A DNA stretch of 64,000 bases from Dyadobacter diqingensis (GTDB lineage: Bacteria > Bacteroidota > Bacteroidia > Cytophagales > Spirosomataceae): positions 310,001-374,000 of the forward strand of contig NZ_JAMXKF010000004.1 in the NCBI RefSeq assembly GCF_024220585.1, given 5' to 3'. Position 1 is the first letter of the stretch. Every line of letters begins with the position of its first letter. This document shows positions 49,703-59,495 of this stretch, piece by piece. The notes under the pieces were generated by a model. That model saw nothing but the letters and a program-made list of their open reading frames with translations, searched no databases and was not told the DNA's origin. A program made the translations under genes and the position numbers.

Positions 49703-51076
49703 ATGAATTCGCAGAATCAATTGAGTGAAGCTCCGGTAAAATCTTTGTTTTTTAAGTATTACATACCAGCACTCATCAGCATTTTATCCGTAACAGTTCA
49801 TCAGATTGTAAATGGCGTAATTCTGGGGCAGCAGGTAGGAAAGGAGGGACTGGCTGCTGTTGGCTTGTATGGGCCGGTTATAATTGTTTTTATTGCTTTG
49901 ACGCTTCCGGTGATGATAGGAGGTGGTATCATGATAGGCAAAAGTATCGGGGCGGGAAATTATCAGAATACACAACAAATTTTTCAATTTGCCACTACCC
50001 TTGCTTTGTTATTTGGAGGGATTATTGCAATAAGTTCGCCTTTGTTGGTTCGGCCCATTGCCGGGTTTCTGGCTGGTAATAATCATACAAAAATCGTAGA
50101 TAACCTTTGTGATTATATGTCATGGCAATTGATAAGTCTGCCCTTTTTATTCCTGAGAATGTTTTGGGGCAACTTTATCAGTAGCGATAGCGGTCCAAAG
50201 GTTTCTAGGAACGCGTCGCTAATTGGGGTGGTGCTTAACATTATTTTAGACCTGTTTTTAGTTGTAGGGTTGGGTTTAGGAGTGGAAGGGGCATCTATTG
50301 CAACAGCCGTTTCTATTTTTCTTTCAGCATTTTACCTATTTTTTTATATTCAAAAAGGAAGAAACAATTTTAGCTTCCGTGATTTTCAATTTACGCTTAA
50401 ATTCAAAGATTGGAAAGAACTTGGACATTTTGGCCTTCCGTCTTTTGCTTCGGAAATCTCGTTTTCATCAGGTCTTTTAATGATCAGTCACAGTGTTGTT
50501 CCTTACGGAGCTTTGGCGGTTGCTGCTTTCGGATTAGTTAATTATTTGAGCTTTATATTTATTCGGTTGTTTACAGCAGCCATGATCGCAGCACTCCCAA
50601 TCGTTTCATTTAACATTGGAGCAAAACTGCCTGCCCGCGTTCTGGCTATTTTTAGGTTTGCATTCGGGTTTACACTCGTTCTGGGCTTGGTTGTAACAGC
50701 AGTTGGGTTCGTTATCCCGGATTTACTCGTTAGTTTGTTTTCTGATAATGAAACGGATGAGTTTGTCAATGTTGCAGGTAACGCAACGAAACTATATTTT
50801 ATTCTTTTTCTCGGTGCGGGCCCCAATTACATCCTGTCATCTTATCTCCAAAGCATTGGCAAGTCAAAACTGGCTACGCTGATCAATATTTTAAAAGGTT
50901 TTTTATTTATAGCAGTTTTTATGTTTCTGCTCACCGATTATTTCGAAATGGGTCTGAACGGAATTCTATTATCCCGTTCGTTTGCCGAGATATCTACATT
51001 GATTCTTGTCGGTGGATATATGCTATGTAAAAAGGGTAATTATTTTTCAGAAGAGGTGATTATGTCAAAAGTTTAA
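49703..51076 (+). CDS. MATE-family multidrug efflux transporter
   Basis: About twelve hydrophobic helices in two related bundles, 457 residues, matching MATE antiporters. The N-terminal APVKSLFFKYYIPALISILS, the VNGVILGQQVGKEGLAAVGL loop and the GGGIMIGKSIGAGN segment are typical of the DinF/NorM-like group. A second bundle starts with GLPSFASEISFSSGLLMISH. It exports cationic compounds or metabolites using Na+ or H+ gradients; the substrate is not predictable. It has its own upstream region after the SusD terminator and converges on the FtsX-type permease gene with only 11 bp between. Confidence 0.92.
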   Translation: MNSQNQLSEAPVKSLFFKYYIPALISILSVTVHQIVNGVILGQQVGKEGLAAVGLYGPVIIVFIALTLPVMIGGGIMIGKSIGAGNYQNTQQIFQFATTLALLFGGIIAISSPLLVRPIAGFLAGNNHTKIVDNLCDYMSWQLISLPFLFLRMFWGNFISSDSGPKVSRNASLIGVVLNIILDLFLVVGLGLGVEGASIATAVSIFLSAFYLFFYIQKGRNNFSFRDFQFTLKFKDWKELGHFGLPSFASEISFSSGLLMISHSVVPYGALAVAAFGLVNYLSFIFIRLFTAAMIAALPIVSFNIGAKLPARVLAIFRFAFGFTLVLGLVVTAVGFVIPDLLVSLFSDNETDEFVNVAGNATKLYFILFLGAGPNYILSSYLQSIGKSKLATLINILKGFLFIAVFMFLLTDYFEMGLNGILLSRSFAEISTLILVGGYMLCKKGNYFSEEVIMSKV

Positions 51077-51087
51077 TCTTTTTTCGA

Positions 51088-53445
51088 TTAATCGACGCTA
51101 AGCACATTTACAGGATTTGTTCGGGCCGCTGAAATGCTCTGAAAGCTTACCGTGATTAGTGCAACTATGAAAAGGGAAATGGTTGGCAGAATAAATAACC
51201 AAAGGCTTAAAGAAATGTGGTATGCGTAAGTCTTGATCCATATTTTGATGAAAATAAAGGCTATAGGGAGAGCGATAATGGACGATGAAACTACCAATTT
51301 TAGAAAGTCACCGGCAAGATGGATTGTCACCTGACTAACTGAAGCTCCAAGCGTTTTACGGATTCCGATTTCTTTTAGCCGTTGTTTGGTTGCGTGTAGC
51401 GAAAGACCGAACAACCCCATGCAGGATACAAGGGAGGTTAAAATACAAAGCAGATTGAAAAACGTTGTGGTACTATTTTCGGCATTATACTGATTTTTGA
51501 AGTGATCTTCTAAGAAGTAATAGTCAAAAGGGCTGTCTGGGAAGAATGATTCCCAGCTATTCTTAATCATTTTAATGCTACCAGCCATGTTGTCCTTATA
51601 CGCTTTGCTGGTTAGTTTTATTGACATAACGGGGCCGTTATTTGCCGTGAAAAGGAGAGGCTCAATGGCTGTTTTTAATGAACGCTGATGAAAGTCATTG
51701 ACTACACCGATGATCCTGCACCTGTTTTCTCCCCAGTATATGATTTTCCCAATTGCATTTTCGGGTTTAGCAAAGTGCAGGCTTTTTGAGCCAGCGTTAT
51801 TGATGATCACACTTTCAATTTTTGTTCCAAACAATTGATCGGGAAACTCAGTTGCTCTGAAATTTCTTCCGGCCAGCAATTTGAGATGATATGAATTAAC
51901 AAATTCATGATCCGTAACCTGGATGGTGAAATTATTGTGAGCCAGATCCTTGTCTTTTTCCTGTCTGACATCTCCCTGCCAGTCAATTGCATCGCCCGGA
52001 ACAGCACTTGACGTTGTGACCGAATTAACAATAGCAAGGTTAACAAGCTGTTTTTTGAAACCTGCCATGCTGGTCAAATACGACGTGTCGACATGGGATG
52101 GTGCTTTTAGTACCAGTGTATTGGAAATTTTGATCTTCAAATCCTGATTTGTCATGAAGTTAAATTGCGCGTTTAACGCACAGACACAAATCAGGAAAAA
52201 CCCGCATAAAGCAAATTGACATACTACCAGGGTTTTTCGGACATTGACATTACTGCCGCTCAAAGTAATTTTGCCTTTCAGGGAAGTAACAGGCGTACTA
52301 CTGATGATGATCGCAGGGTAAAATCCCGATATCAGGGCGAATGAAAAGAATATTGTTATTACAACTATAAGGGAGATAGGTGATATTTGGAAGACATTGA
52401 GATAATTTTGAATACCGATGTAAGCGTAAATGCTAGCTGAAAAAGCTTTAATGAAGACCGTCGCCAGAGCGACTGCCGTGAGGTTGATAATAATGGATTC
52501 GAGAAGGAGTTGCAATATTAAGTCACGACGATTTGCGCCGGAGAATTTCCGTATCGCCATCTCTTTTACACGTTCAGAGGCTCGGGCGGTCGCCAGGTTA
52601 ACATTGTTTATCCAGGCAACTATTAGAATAAAAACTGCCAGAATGGTCAGGTAACCGATTGCTTCTGGATTCCCAGGCTCATGAATCTCATCTGTAAGAC
52701 GGGAATGAAGGTAGATATCTTTTAATGATTGCAGTTCATAGCGCGTATTGGCATCCGAAACTTTTGTTTTACCAAAGGCAAAGGTTTGAAAACGGGTAAC
52801 TAAGTCTCTTGGTGAATGATTTTTTGCGATAAGAATGTAATTGTATAGAAATGAATTCCTTAAAGCAGGACTGTCCGACACCGAAGACAAAGACGCAAGA
52901 ATCTCAACAGGATTCAGGTGGGAGTTTTTCGGAAAGTCAGCCATGATGCCTACTATGGTGTAGCGTTTGTCTTGCATGCTGCCTTTCAGGTGAATTATTT
53001 TGCCCACTGGTTCAATTTTTCCAAAATAAAGTTTTGCAGCAGATTGCGACAATACAACTGTATTAGGATTTTTCAACACAGTGTTCTTATCCCCTGATAA
53101 TAGGTCAACAGAAAAAAAACTGAGAAATGAACTGTCCGCAAAAAACAGGTTTCGCTGATTGTAGACCTGTTTTTCGCTGCCATCGTCAATTTGTATTGCG
53201 CAGTCAAACCATGAACGCGTCGACAGTAACTGAGTATTTGCTTCTATCGCGGGTAAATCTGAATTAAAAGTAGCTCCAAGAAAAGGAGACGAGAGGGCGG
53301 TTTGATCAGTTTTGTCGAGAGATATTGTGCTTACGCGATACATCCGATTGTAGTTTTCAAAGGTTGTATCGTAACTCCGTTCGAAATTGATATACTGGAA
53401 GATCAGAACAGAGGATGCAATAGAGATAGCTAACTTTCTAAACAT
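51088..53445 (-). CDS. FtsX/MacB-type permease, shortened N-terminus, no linked ATPase
   Basis: The protein has the layout of large Bacteroidota FtsX-family permeases: a first helix, a MacB-like periplasmic core, four helices, a second periplasmic core and three more helices (LFGLSLHATKQRLKEIGIRK before helix 6). The family normally starts about 25-30 residues earlier with a cytoplasmic 'NYF.IAlRNLlrnK..sfINi.GLa.G' segment. Here the first ATG falls in the middle of the first helix (MFRKLAISIASSVLIFQYIN), and an in-frame stop lies four codons upstream. No remnant of the missing segment is visible in other frames. No ATP-binding gene is nearby. It may be a 5'-truncated gene or one with a reduced first helix. 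Role: ABC export or signalling of unknown substrate. Confidence 0.75.
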   Translation of the reverse strand: MFRKLAISIASSVLIFQYINFERSYDTTFENYNRMYRVSTISLDKTDQTALSSPFLGATFNSDLPAIEANTQLLSTRSWFDCAIQIDDGSEKQVYNQRNLFFADSSFLSFFSVDLLSGDKNTVLKNPNTVVLSQSAAKLYFGKIEPVGKIIHLKGSMQDKRYTIVGIMADFPKNSHLNPVEILASLSSVSDSPALRNSFLYNYILIAKNHSPRDLVTRFQTFAFGKTKVSDANTRYELQSLKDIYLHSRLTDEIHEPGNPEAIGYLTILAVFILIVAWINNVNLATARASERVKEMAIRKFSGANRRDLILQLLLESIIINLTAVALATVFIKAFSASIYAYIGIQNYLNVFQISPISLIVVITIFFSFALISGFYPAIIISSTPVTSLKGKITLSGSNVNVRKTLVVCQFALCGFFLICVCALNAQFNFMTNQDLKIKISNTLVLKAPSHVDTSYLTSMAGFKKQLVNLAIVNSVTTSSAVPGDAIDWQGDVRQEKDKDLAHNNFTIQVTDHEFVNSYHLKLLAGRNFRATEFPDQLFGTKIESVIINNAGSKSLHFAKPENAIGKIIYWGENRCRIIGVVNDFHQRSLKTAIEPLLFTANNGPVMSIKLTSKAYKDNMAGSIKMIKNSWESFFPDSPFDYYFLEDHFKNQYNAENSTTTFFNLLCILTSLVSCMGLFGLSLHATKQRLKEIGIRKTLGASVSQVTIHLAGDFLKLVVSSSIIALPIAFIFIKIWIKTYAYHISLSLWLFILPTISLFIVALITVSFQSISAARTNPVNVLSVD

Positions 53446-53609
53446 TTGGAGAGATCAGGGAAAAGATCTTAAATAGTAACAAGTGTGAAAACAGTTAAAT
53501 AAGGTAGCCTGTTTTGTCAAAATAGTTTGAACATCTAGGTTAATAAACTATATTGTAACCACAGAAAGAAATGGAAAATTATCTGCGTCAGTAACTGTGG
53601 CTTACTTTT

Positions 53610-53963
53610 ATGATTTTATTTGCACACCTTATCCTGGCCATAACGATCCTAACTTTAACAGGTTATTTCCGAACTTATCAGCCTGATAAAGTCAACCGGA
53701 TTTTTGGATACCGAACAAGCTTTTCTATGAAAAATCAGGAAACGTGGAAGGAAGCAAATCAATTTAGCTCCCGTCTACAATTTAAGTTTGCGCTGTTTTT
53801 TACCGTATTTACGCTGTTTTCTTATTTCTTGATTGGTGGTATCACTTCGTTTTATCTATCCTGCGCGTTTTTGACCGTAATTTCCATTGCTGTGATTCCT
53901 CTCACTGAATACCATTTAAGAAAGAAATTTGATCACCAAGGCAAACCCGTTACGAAACCATAA
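53610..53963 (+). CDS. SdpI-like small membrane protein
   Basis: A 117-residue protein with three hydrophobic helices (about 3-18, 59-77, 80-98). Between helices 1 and 2 it has the SdpI/YfhL signature VNRIFGYRTSFSMKNQETWK, EANQFSSRL ('GyRT..s..n...W..aN'). In Bacillus, SdpI gives immunity to the SdpC toxin; most bacterial homologues are uncharacterised membrane proteins, so an immunity function cannot be assumed. Its 3' end overlaps the convergent toroid-protein gene by 14 bp, and no separate terminator fits there. A divergent FtsX-type permease lies 164 bp away. Confidence 0.8.
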   Translation: MILFAHLILAITILTLTGYFRTYQPDKVNRIFGYRTSFSMKNQETWKEANQFSSRLQFKFALFFTVFTLFSYFLIGGITSFYLSCAFLTVISIAVIPLTEYHLRKKFDHQGKPVTKP

Positions 53964-55656
53964 TCACATGCCTGAAAGGCGTGAAACCGGTAATGTAAAC
54001 CGAAGGTGCGTCCATGGCTGGTAAGGAACCCCGCAAACTGATGTTTTTGTGCAACGCCTTGCCCGGACCGAAAGTGATGATATTTTCCCCGAGCGTATAG
54101 GTTCCATTACCTTCTCTTAGCAACCAGGAATCTTTACTGTTTTCGATTTTGACTACGCCATTAAGTACTCCTCCCGGTCGGAATATGAACTCCCATGCAA
54201 CCGGTACCCGTTCGGTTCCGCTAGTGGCGATCTCAATTTCAATGCCTTCTCTTGTTACGTTGATGGAAATTTTGGTTTCAAGTAGTTGTACTTCGCTTTG
54301 CGGACGATCGGTTCTGGGCATTTTTTCCCAATCGCCGTCCGGAGATATTTTGTCGACTGGATAAGGCTGAAAATATGGGCCGTCTAATTTTTGGATTAAC
54401 GCCCATCCGCGTTCCGTTTTGGTAATCGTGTCTGACTGAAACTGACCTTTTCCGAAAAACGAAGAGGCAAAACGCACGCCCTGTAAAACGGCATTTCCCT
54501 TCATGAAAGTGAGCCAAACCGGGTTTTTAGCGATCAAAGTGCTGTCCCAATTGTTGTGTCTGATTCGCACCAGTCCTGAGTTCGGGAAAGATTTTACGTA
54601 TTCGACAGGCAATGATTTTGCCGGGGGCAAATTGCTCCATAAAGATGGGTCCGCCAGGAAGTAATCCAGAAAACCTCCAATTTTCGGACCGGCTGTTTTC
54701 TCGATCAAGGTGCACATGGCGGAATAAGATCCGTTGTTATCCAACAGTGCCAGATATCGGTATGGATAATAGTAATTTTCCAATGTTCCTACCAGGGCTT
54801 TGTCTTGCCTGCCCGATGCATCTGTAACAATTTCGCCATTCGGGTGAACATAATACATGGTCATGTCCAGATTGCGACGGACTGCGTCAAGAAGTGCGGG
54901 TTTGTTGAATCCTTTGGCAATAGTGATCAACAAGCGGTCTGAAAGTGCAGAATAGATGTAGGTGCTTTTTTCGTTAAACTGACCGTCCTGGTCAAGATCT
55001 ATGTGTTCTCCGAGCCATTGCTCAGCTCTGGCAGCATATTTTGGATCCGGCCATAACGTGTACAGTTTTGCCAAAGCAGCCGAAACTACCCAGCGATGAT
55101 TGGGTGTGTGAATGCCACCAACGGCAAGTGCGTCGCCTGCGCGAATCAGGAATGTTTTAAGGTTTGCGAGCAAATTTTCCTGGCCTTTGGTTTTGGATTT
55201 TTCTATTAAAACATAAGCCATCACCAGCCGCTTGACGATGAATCCGGTATCAGGTGTGGAATGAAAATTTGTCGATAACAAATCAATAGTACCATCCGAA
55301 TGTTGTGTTTTTATCAAATATGTCGCTGCCAGATTCATATCATTTAACAGGTCAGCCGATTGGTAAAACTGTGAGGAAGGGGAGGATAGTGCACAAGAAC
55401 CCCATTGGATGACGGCCGCGGTGTTATGTGGATTCAATATATCGAATGCATCCCTGACCCCGCCAAGATCAGGACTTTTTTCATCCTTAACCTGTAAAGT
55501 TCTCAAATGAGTAATCCCGATATCATTGTTTTTTACAAGAGCCAACAGCCACGAGGGCATTTTTTCAAGCCGGCTGGGAATGATGCCTGAAATGTTCACG
55601 ATCGGGGCCGCGCAGCATGTGACAACTGACTTCTTAACAAATTCTCGTCTGTTCAT
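53950..55656 (-). CDS. Tat-exported alpha/alpha-toroid protein, polysaccharide-lyase-like
   Basis: The N-terminus MNRREFVKKSVVTCCAAP carries a twin-arginine motif (RREFVKK) before a hydrophobic stretch, so a folded protein is probably exported by Tat. Residues about 60-330 look like helical pairs of an alpha/alpha toroid, and about 350-568 like an all-beta sandwich (WTLF-type strands, WEFIFRPGGVLNGVVKIENS). This combination is seen in heparinase II/III- and chondroitin-type lyases. Candidate catalytic residues include the conserved-looking NHRWVVSAAL and ENYYYPYRYL stretches, but I cannot assign them. No sulfatase, transporter or other lyase is adjacent. The ATG at 55656 gives the best Tat signal. 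The substrate is unknown and the family assignment is tentative. Confidence 0.6.
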   Translation of the reverse strand: MNRREFVKKSVVTCCAAPIVNISGIIPSRLEKMPSWLLALVKNNDIGITHLRTLQVKDEKSPDLGGVRDAFDILNPHNTAAVIQWGSCALSSPSSQFYQSADLLNDMNLAATYLIKTQHSDGTIDLLSTNFHSTPDTGFIVKRLVMAYVLIEKSKTKGQENLLANLKTFLIRAGDALAVGGIHTPNHRWVVSAALAKLYTLWPDPKYAARAEQWLGEHIDLDQDGQFNEKSTYIYSALSDRLLITIAKGFNKPALLDAVRRNLDMTMYYVHPNGEIVTDASGRQDKALVGTLENYYYPYRYLALLDNNGSYSAMCTLIEKTAGPKIGGFLDYFLADPSLWSNLPPAKSLPVEYVKSFPNSGLVRIRHNNWDSTLIAKNPVWLTFMKGNAVLQGVRFASSFFGKGQFQSDTITKTERGWALIQKLDGPYFQPYPVDKISPDGDWEKMPRTDRPQSEVQLLETKISINVTREGIEIEIATSGTERVPVAWEFIFRPGGVLNGVVKIENSKDSWLLREGNGTYTLGENIITFGPGKALHKNISLRGSLPAMDAPSVYITGFTPFRHVIMVS

Positions 55657-55946
55657 GGAAACCGGGTTTACCTGTTATTTAAAGTAAAGCAGCGCTCAGG
55701 TTTACTAATTCATTTTGTAATAAAATTTGTTTAAACAAAACTATTCCGGGATCGTATGAGTTTTAGCGGCTTATTATGTACGGCGTATAGACGTAGTGGT
55801 GTGGTTATAGTCAGGTAATGTGTTGCTTGAAACAGAATAGTAATCCGGTGTTTTTTTGAAGTGATATTGATAGGATACTGTTATAAATTTACTTAAATTA
55901 ATGCATAAATTGTTGACTGTAAACGTCTTCCTTTGGGAAGTTGTAT

Positions 55947-57662
55947 ATGAAAAACACAAAGATATTCCTTAGCGGCCTGTCATTGATGACCGGCGTTTTC
56001 TTTGCTTGCCAGCCTAAAAAGCAAGCGGAAAACAATCAGACGATTTCACAGATTATTTGCCGTACACAGCTTACTGATAAAGACTGGTATAGTTCAGGAA
56101 GAAAAGCCCCTCTTTTCGAAGGGCTTGGCAATGTGCATTATCCGATAACTACCCAAAGTAAGGAAGCGCAGAAATATTTTGATCAGGGACTTATGCTGGC
56201 CATGGGTTTTAACCATGCCGAATCTGCCCGTTCGTTTTATCAGGCAACGAAAATTGACTCGACCTGTGCGATGGCCTTTTGGGGATTTGCCTTTGTGCTG
56301 GGGCCAAATTATAACGCCGGCATGGAACCGGATAACTATGCCAGGGCATATAAGGCGGTAAAACAGGCGGAGAAACTTTCCGGAAGTTGTACTGCCAAAG
56401 AGAAAATGCTGATTAGGGCCTTGTCTAAACGCTATCCGCCCGGCCCTGTTGAGGATCGGAAGCCTTATGACGTCGCATACTCGGAGGTCATGAAAAACAT
56501 ATATCGGCAGTTTCCAAATGACGAAAACGTTGCTGCTTTATATGTTGAATCGGTTATGGATTTGCATCCGTGGGATTTGTGGGAAAAAAATGGAAAGCCG
56601 AAACCCTGGACAATAGATATTCTTGCTGAGCTTGAAAAATTAAAGGTGCGTTTTCCTAAACACATCGGTATTCAGCACTATTATATTCATGTCATCGAGG
56701 CCTCTCCAACACCTGAGAAGGGACTTGCCAGTGCTGCCATTCTCACGAGTCTGGCGCCGAATGCAAGTCACCTGGTGCATATGCCTTCTCACATTTATAT
56801 TCATACCGGTAATTATCACGAGGCTTCGTTGGCCAATATTCTTGCGGTAAAGGTGGATAGCACGTATCTGAAGGGCTGTTACGCGCAGGGAGTTTTTCCG
56901 CTTATGTATTTTCCGCATAATTATCATCTGCTGGCGGCTACCGCAACCATGGAAGGTAATCAGAAATGGGCCATGCTGGCTGCCAATAAAATGGCAGAAT
57001 ATAGTAGAAAAAATTTAATGCCGGATGCTGCCTGGAGTACCTTGCAGCACTATTATACAATACGGTACCACGTCGCGCTGAAGTTTTCTTTGTGGGATGA
57101 GATCATCAAAATGAGTAATACCGATTCTGTTAAATTGAAGTATCCGACTGCTATTCGTCACTATGCCATGGGACGTGTTTTTGTCGCTAAAAATCAGGTT
57201 AAGAAAGCTAAGTTGGCGTTGTCGGAACTGGAAAAAATTACGGCGGATCCGGAGATTTCCAAATTGACTTCTGCCGGTATAAACCCGTTAAATGCCGTTT
57301 TGGAAATTGCCAGCCGGGTGCTGAAGGCTGAAATTGCCAGCAAGGAAGGTGATGTTTCCATGAGCGAAAAATGGCTGAGGGAAGCCGTGGCGCTGGAAGA
57401 TAAGCTTAATTATAATGAACCGCCTGACTGGTTCTTTTCGGTGCGACACGATCTTGGCAATTTGCTGCTTAATGAAAAGAAATATGATGAAGCGGAAAAG
57501 GTGCTATTGGCAGACCTGAATATTTTCCCAAGAAATATCTGGGCATTGAAAAGTCTGTATAAGACACAGGTGAGCAAAGGAGAAACGGAAGGCGCCAGAC
57601 AAACAAAGATTGCGCTGAATTTAGCCGGGAAATGGGCGGATAAGCATGTTAAAGTATTGTAG
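55947..57662 (+). CDS. TPR-repeat lipoprotein
   Basis: A lipoprotein signal (LMTGVFFACQPKK) precedes about 550 residues with TPR-type helical repeats: AQKYFDQGLMLAMGFNHAES plus ARSFYQATKIDSTCAMAFWG, ALSELEKITADPEISKLTSA, and a C-terminal pair, EKKYDEAEKVLLADLNIFPR. Conserved-looking aromatic stretches (MDLHPWDLWEKNGKPKPW, HYYIHVIEASPTPEKGL, HLVHMPSHIYIHTGNYHEA) belong to a widespread but uncharacterised TPR family in Bacteroidota and other bacteria, in which the His-rich segment could bind metal. The ATG at 55947 is preferred to a TTG two codons earlier. It is a single gene ending at a hairpin shared with the convergent M81 gene. Confidence 0.85.
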   Translation: MKNTKIFLSGLSLMTGVFFACQPKKQAENNQTISQIICRTQLTDKDWYSSGRKAPLFEGLGNVHYPITTQSKEAQKYFDQGLMLAMGFNHAESARSFYQATKIDSTCAMAFWGFAFVLGPNYNAGMEPDNYARAYKAVKQAEKLSGSCTAKEKMLIRALSKRYPPGPVEDRKPYDVAYSEVMKNIYRQFPNDENVAALYVESVMDLHPWDLWEKNGKPKPWTIDILAELEKLKVRFPKHIGIQHYYIHVIEASPTPEKGLASAAILTSLAPNASHLVHMPSHIYIHTGNYHEASLANILAVKVDSTYLKGCYAQGVFPLMYFPHNYHLLAATATMEGNQKWAMLAANKMAEYSRKNLMPDAAWSTLQHYYTIRYHVALKFSLWDEIIKMSNTDSVKLKYPTAIRHYAMGRVFVAKNQVKKAKLALSELEKITADPEISKLTSAGINPLNAVLEIASRVLKAEIASKEGDVSMSEKWLREAVALEDKLNYNEPPDWFFSVRHDLGNLLLNEKKYDEAEKVLLADLNIFPRNIWALKSLYKTQVSKGETEGARQTKIALNLAGKWADKHVKVL

Positions 57663-57691
57663 AACTGGTGAGCTTCTGACTTGAAAATTTT

Positions 57692-57729
57692 CATGGCGTT
57701 TCTGTTTAACTGAAAACAGAAACGCCATG
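57692..57729. terminator. Bidirectional hairpin between TPR and M81 genes
   Basis: CATGGCGTTTCTGTTT and AAACAGAAACGCCATG pair perfectly over 16 bp around a 6-nt loop. It is placed midway between convergent genes; T-runs are weak. Confidence 0.75.
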
Positions 57730-57738
57730 TCTTTGGAA

Positions 57739-59346
57739 TTACTTTTCAGATGAAGGAATCAGCCTGGCTTTCAGGTCGGGATCTTTCATGTTTTTGTCCA
57801 AAGGAAACATCGGACGTTTGATTCTTTTGTAACCAAGTCTTTCCAGGTTCTGGTCAACGCCGCCGGGTGTTAAAGAAAGGATCCAGTCGGCTCTCATGGC
57901 ATAAAGTTCAGGCTCCAGATAACCTATTTTCACCACAACGATGTCGGATTTACGAGGATTTAGTCCCAATCGCGTGAAGTCTGCTTCTTTGTGATATGGT
58001 TTACGCTTTTTGGTAACAATCACATGAACACTTCCAACTTTTACCACGACTTCGGTTTCTGCGTTTTTGTCGCCATGCTCAATGGATTCGACGGTTCCGA
58101 CCAGCCTTACCGGCGGAGCAAAACGGGAATCAACTTTCGCGCCTGCATAAGCATTAACTTTACCACCAACACCGGCCGCAATAGCGCTTTCTACGAATTC
58201 TGGTCCGGGGATCGAGGCATAAATAAGTGAGGGGCCGTTTTCTGATTTGAATTCCGGGCGGGCAAGAATTTCTTTCAAAGTCCAGGTTACATCACCAGCG
58301 CCACCTGCCGTTGGGTTATCACCAGAATCACTGATAAAAAATGGGTGCGTTTTGCTGGCGACGGCTTTGTCAAGACTTTCGCTTAATGAGCCTGTCGGCG
58401 CCACAAATGCAAAGTCTGCTCTTGCTTTCCAAAAACTTTGTGCAAGCTTTTCTGCCGTTTGTGTTACGGTAGTTTTATCGTCGCCAGTAACCATTACTAC
58501 TGCATGGTTGCGGGGTTCGTCAGCCCATGCATAACCTACCCAGATTGCGGCATCAATAACGCCCGGTTGTTTAGAGGCGGGGTCAACTGCCGCATAAATT
58601 GTCTTTGCAGGTTCTATTCTTGTGCTGGTTTTTTCGCCAGGCAATAACACCGGAACAGGAATCCAGGCTTTGTAAGCAGGTTTTCCTTTACCGCTTTCCA
58701 ACCGTGACAGCAAATTATCAACAGCGCGTTTTTTGGTCTGCATAGCATCTTCGTGCGGTGCCATCCGGTAACAGGTGATCAGGTCCGTGTTTTGTGCCAG
58801 ACGTGGCGACACATTACCGTGAAGGTCCATCGACGTTGAAATAAGTGTCTTTTTACCAACAACTTCACGGATTCTTACGATCAAATCGCCCTCGGGGTCA
58901 TCCAGTCCAACGACGCTCATGGCGCCATGAATGTCGAAAAATAATCCGTCATAAGGTCCGTTCTTTTTGAGCAATTCCAGTGTCTGTTTCACCAATGACT
59001 CATACGCCTCACGAGTCACCGTTCCACCAGGCAATGAACGTCCCACTAGTGCAGGAAGCCAGATAGCCCGTTTTCTGTTGACTGAGTCAGCGGAAAAGAA
59101 AGGATACGATGTAAAAATTTCATCTCCGCGTTTAGGATGGAACGCCTCTTCCAAAGTTAGCGCAGGTGAAAATGTACTGGATTCGATCGCAAGACCGGCA
59201 ATACCGATTCGGGGAAGTGCTTTTTGTTTGGGGCCTGTTTCCTGTTGTACAGGAGCCGATAATCCGTTGATTTTTTCAGGAGCCGGAACAAATAACCGAG
59301 ATACTGTTAAGAAAAAGGAAGTGATTAGGAAAAATGTAAGTTTCAT
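57739..59346 (-). CDS. mlrC: Secreted M81-family metallopeptidase (MlrC-like)
   Basis: A signal peptide and a short linker precede a full M81/MlrC domain: PRIGIAGLAIESSTFSPALT, the metal-site motifs GLFFDIHGAM and SMDLHGNVSPRL, and YRMAPHEDAMQTKK. The C-terminal MlrC module starts with DSGDNPTAGGAGDVTWTL. MlrC was named for hydrolysing linearised microcystin fragments, but homologues are widespread and their natural substrates are mostly unknown, so the symbol marks the family and not that activity. The Asp-His, His and Glu residues in these motifs are the expected Zn ligands. An exported form suggests peptide or amidohydrolase work in the periplasm. It is likely a single-gene unit. Confidence 0.85.
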   Translation of the reverse strand: MKLTFFLITSFFLTVSRLFVPAPEKINGLSAPVQQETGPKQKALPRIGIAGLAIESSTFSPALTLEEAFHPKRGDEIFTSYPFFSADSVNRKRAIWLPALVGRSLPGGTVTREAYESLVKQTLELLKKNGPYDGLFFDIHGAMSVVGLDDPEGDLIVRIREVVGKKTLISTSMDLHGNVSPRLAQNTDLITCYRMAPHEDAMQTKKRAVDNLLSRLESGKGKPAYKAWIPVPVLLPGEKTSTRIEPAKTIYAAVDPASKQPGVIDAAIWVGYAWADEPRNHAVVMVTGDDKTTVTQTAEKLAQSFWKARADFAFVAPTGSLSESLDKAVASKTHPFFISDSGDNPTAGGAGDVTWTLKEILARPEFKSENGPSLIYASIPGPEFVESAIAAGVGGKVNAYAGAKVDSRFAPPVRLVGTVESIEHGDKNAETEVVVKVGSVHVIVTKKRKPYHKEADFTRLGLNPRKSDIVVVKIGYLEPELYAMRADWILSLTPGGVDQNLERLGYKRIKRPMFPLDKNMKDPDLKARLIPSSEK

Positions 59347-59495
59347 ACATTAAATTTTGTCAAATAAACATTTTAAAATATTTTATTAAATATAATCAAC
59401 TTTATGTAGCCGTTGTGAATTTGACAAAAAACTTTCCCCGTATGTGTGTTAACTGCTATTTATTGGTTATTTAGTCTAATATTCTCCGCCCTGCT

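Noticed and set aside
53446..53609. Possible frameshifted 5' end of the FtsX-type permease
   Set aside because: I searched by eye for the missing 'RNL...K.fsfIN..GL' segment in the upstream frames and did not find it, so a simple frameshift is not supported.
53610..53963. SdpI-like protein as part of a toxin-immunity system
   Set aside because: No SdpC-like toxin or SdpAB gene is nearby; the family is widespread without toxins.
59356..59428. Inverted repeat TTTGTCAAAT/ATTTGACAAA upstream of the M81 gene
   Set aside because: The arms are 53 bp apart in A/T-rich DNA and no promoter geometry links them; likely chance.
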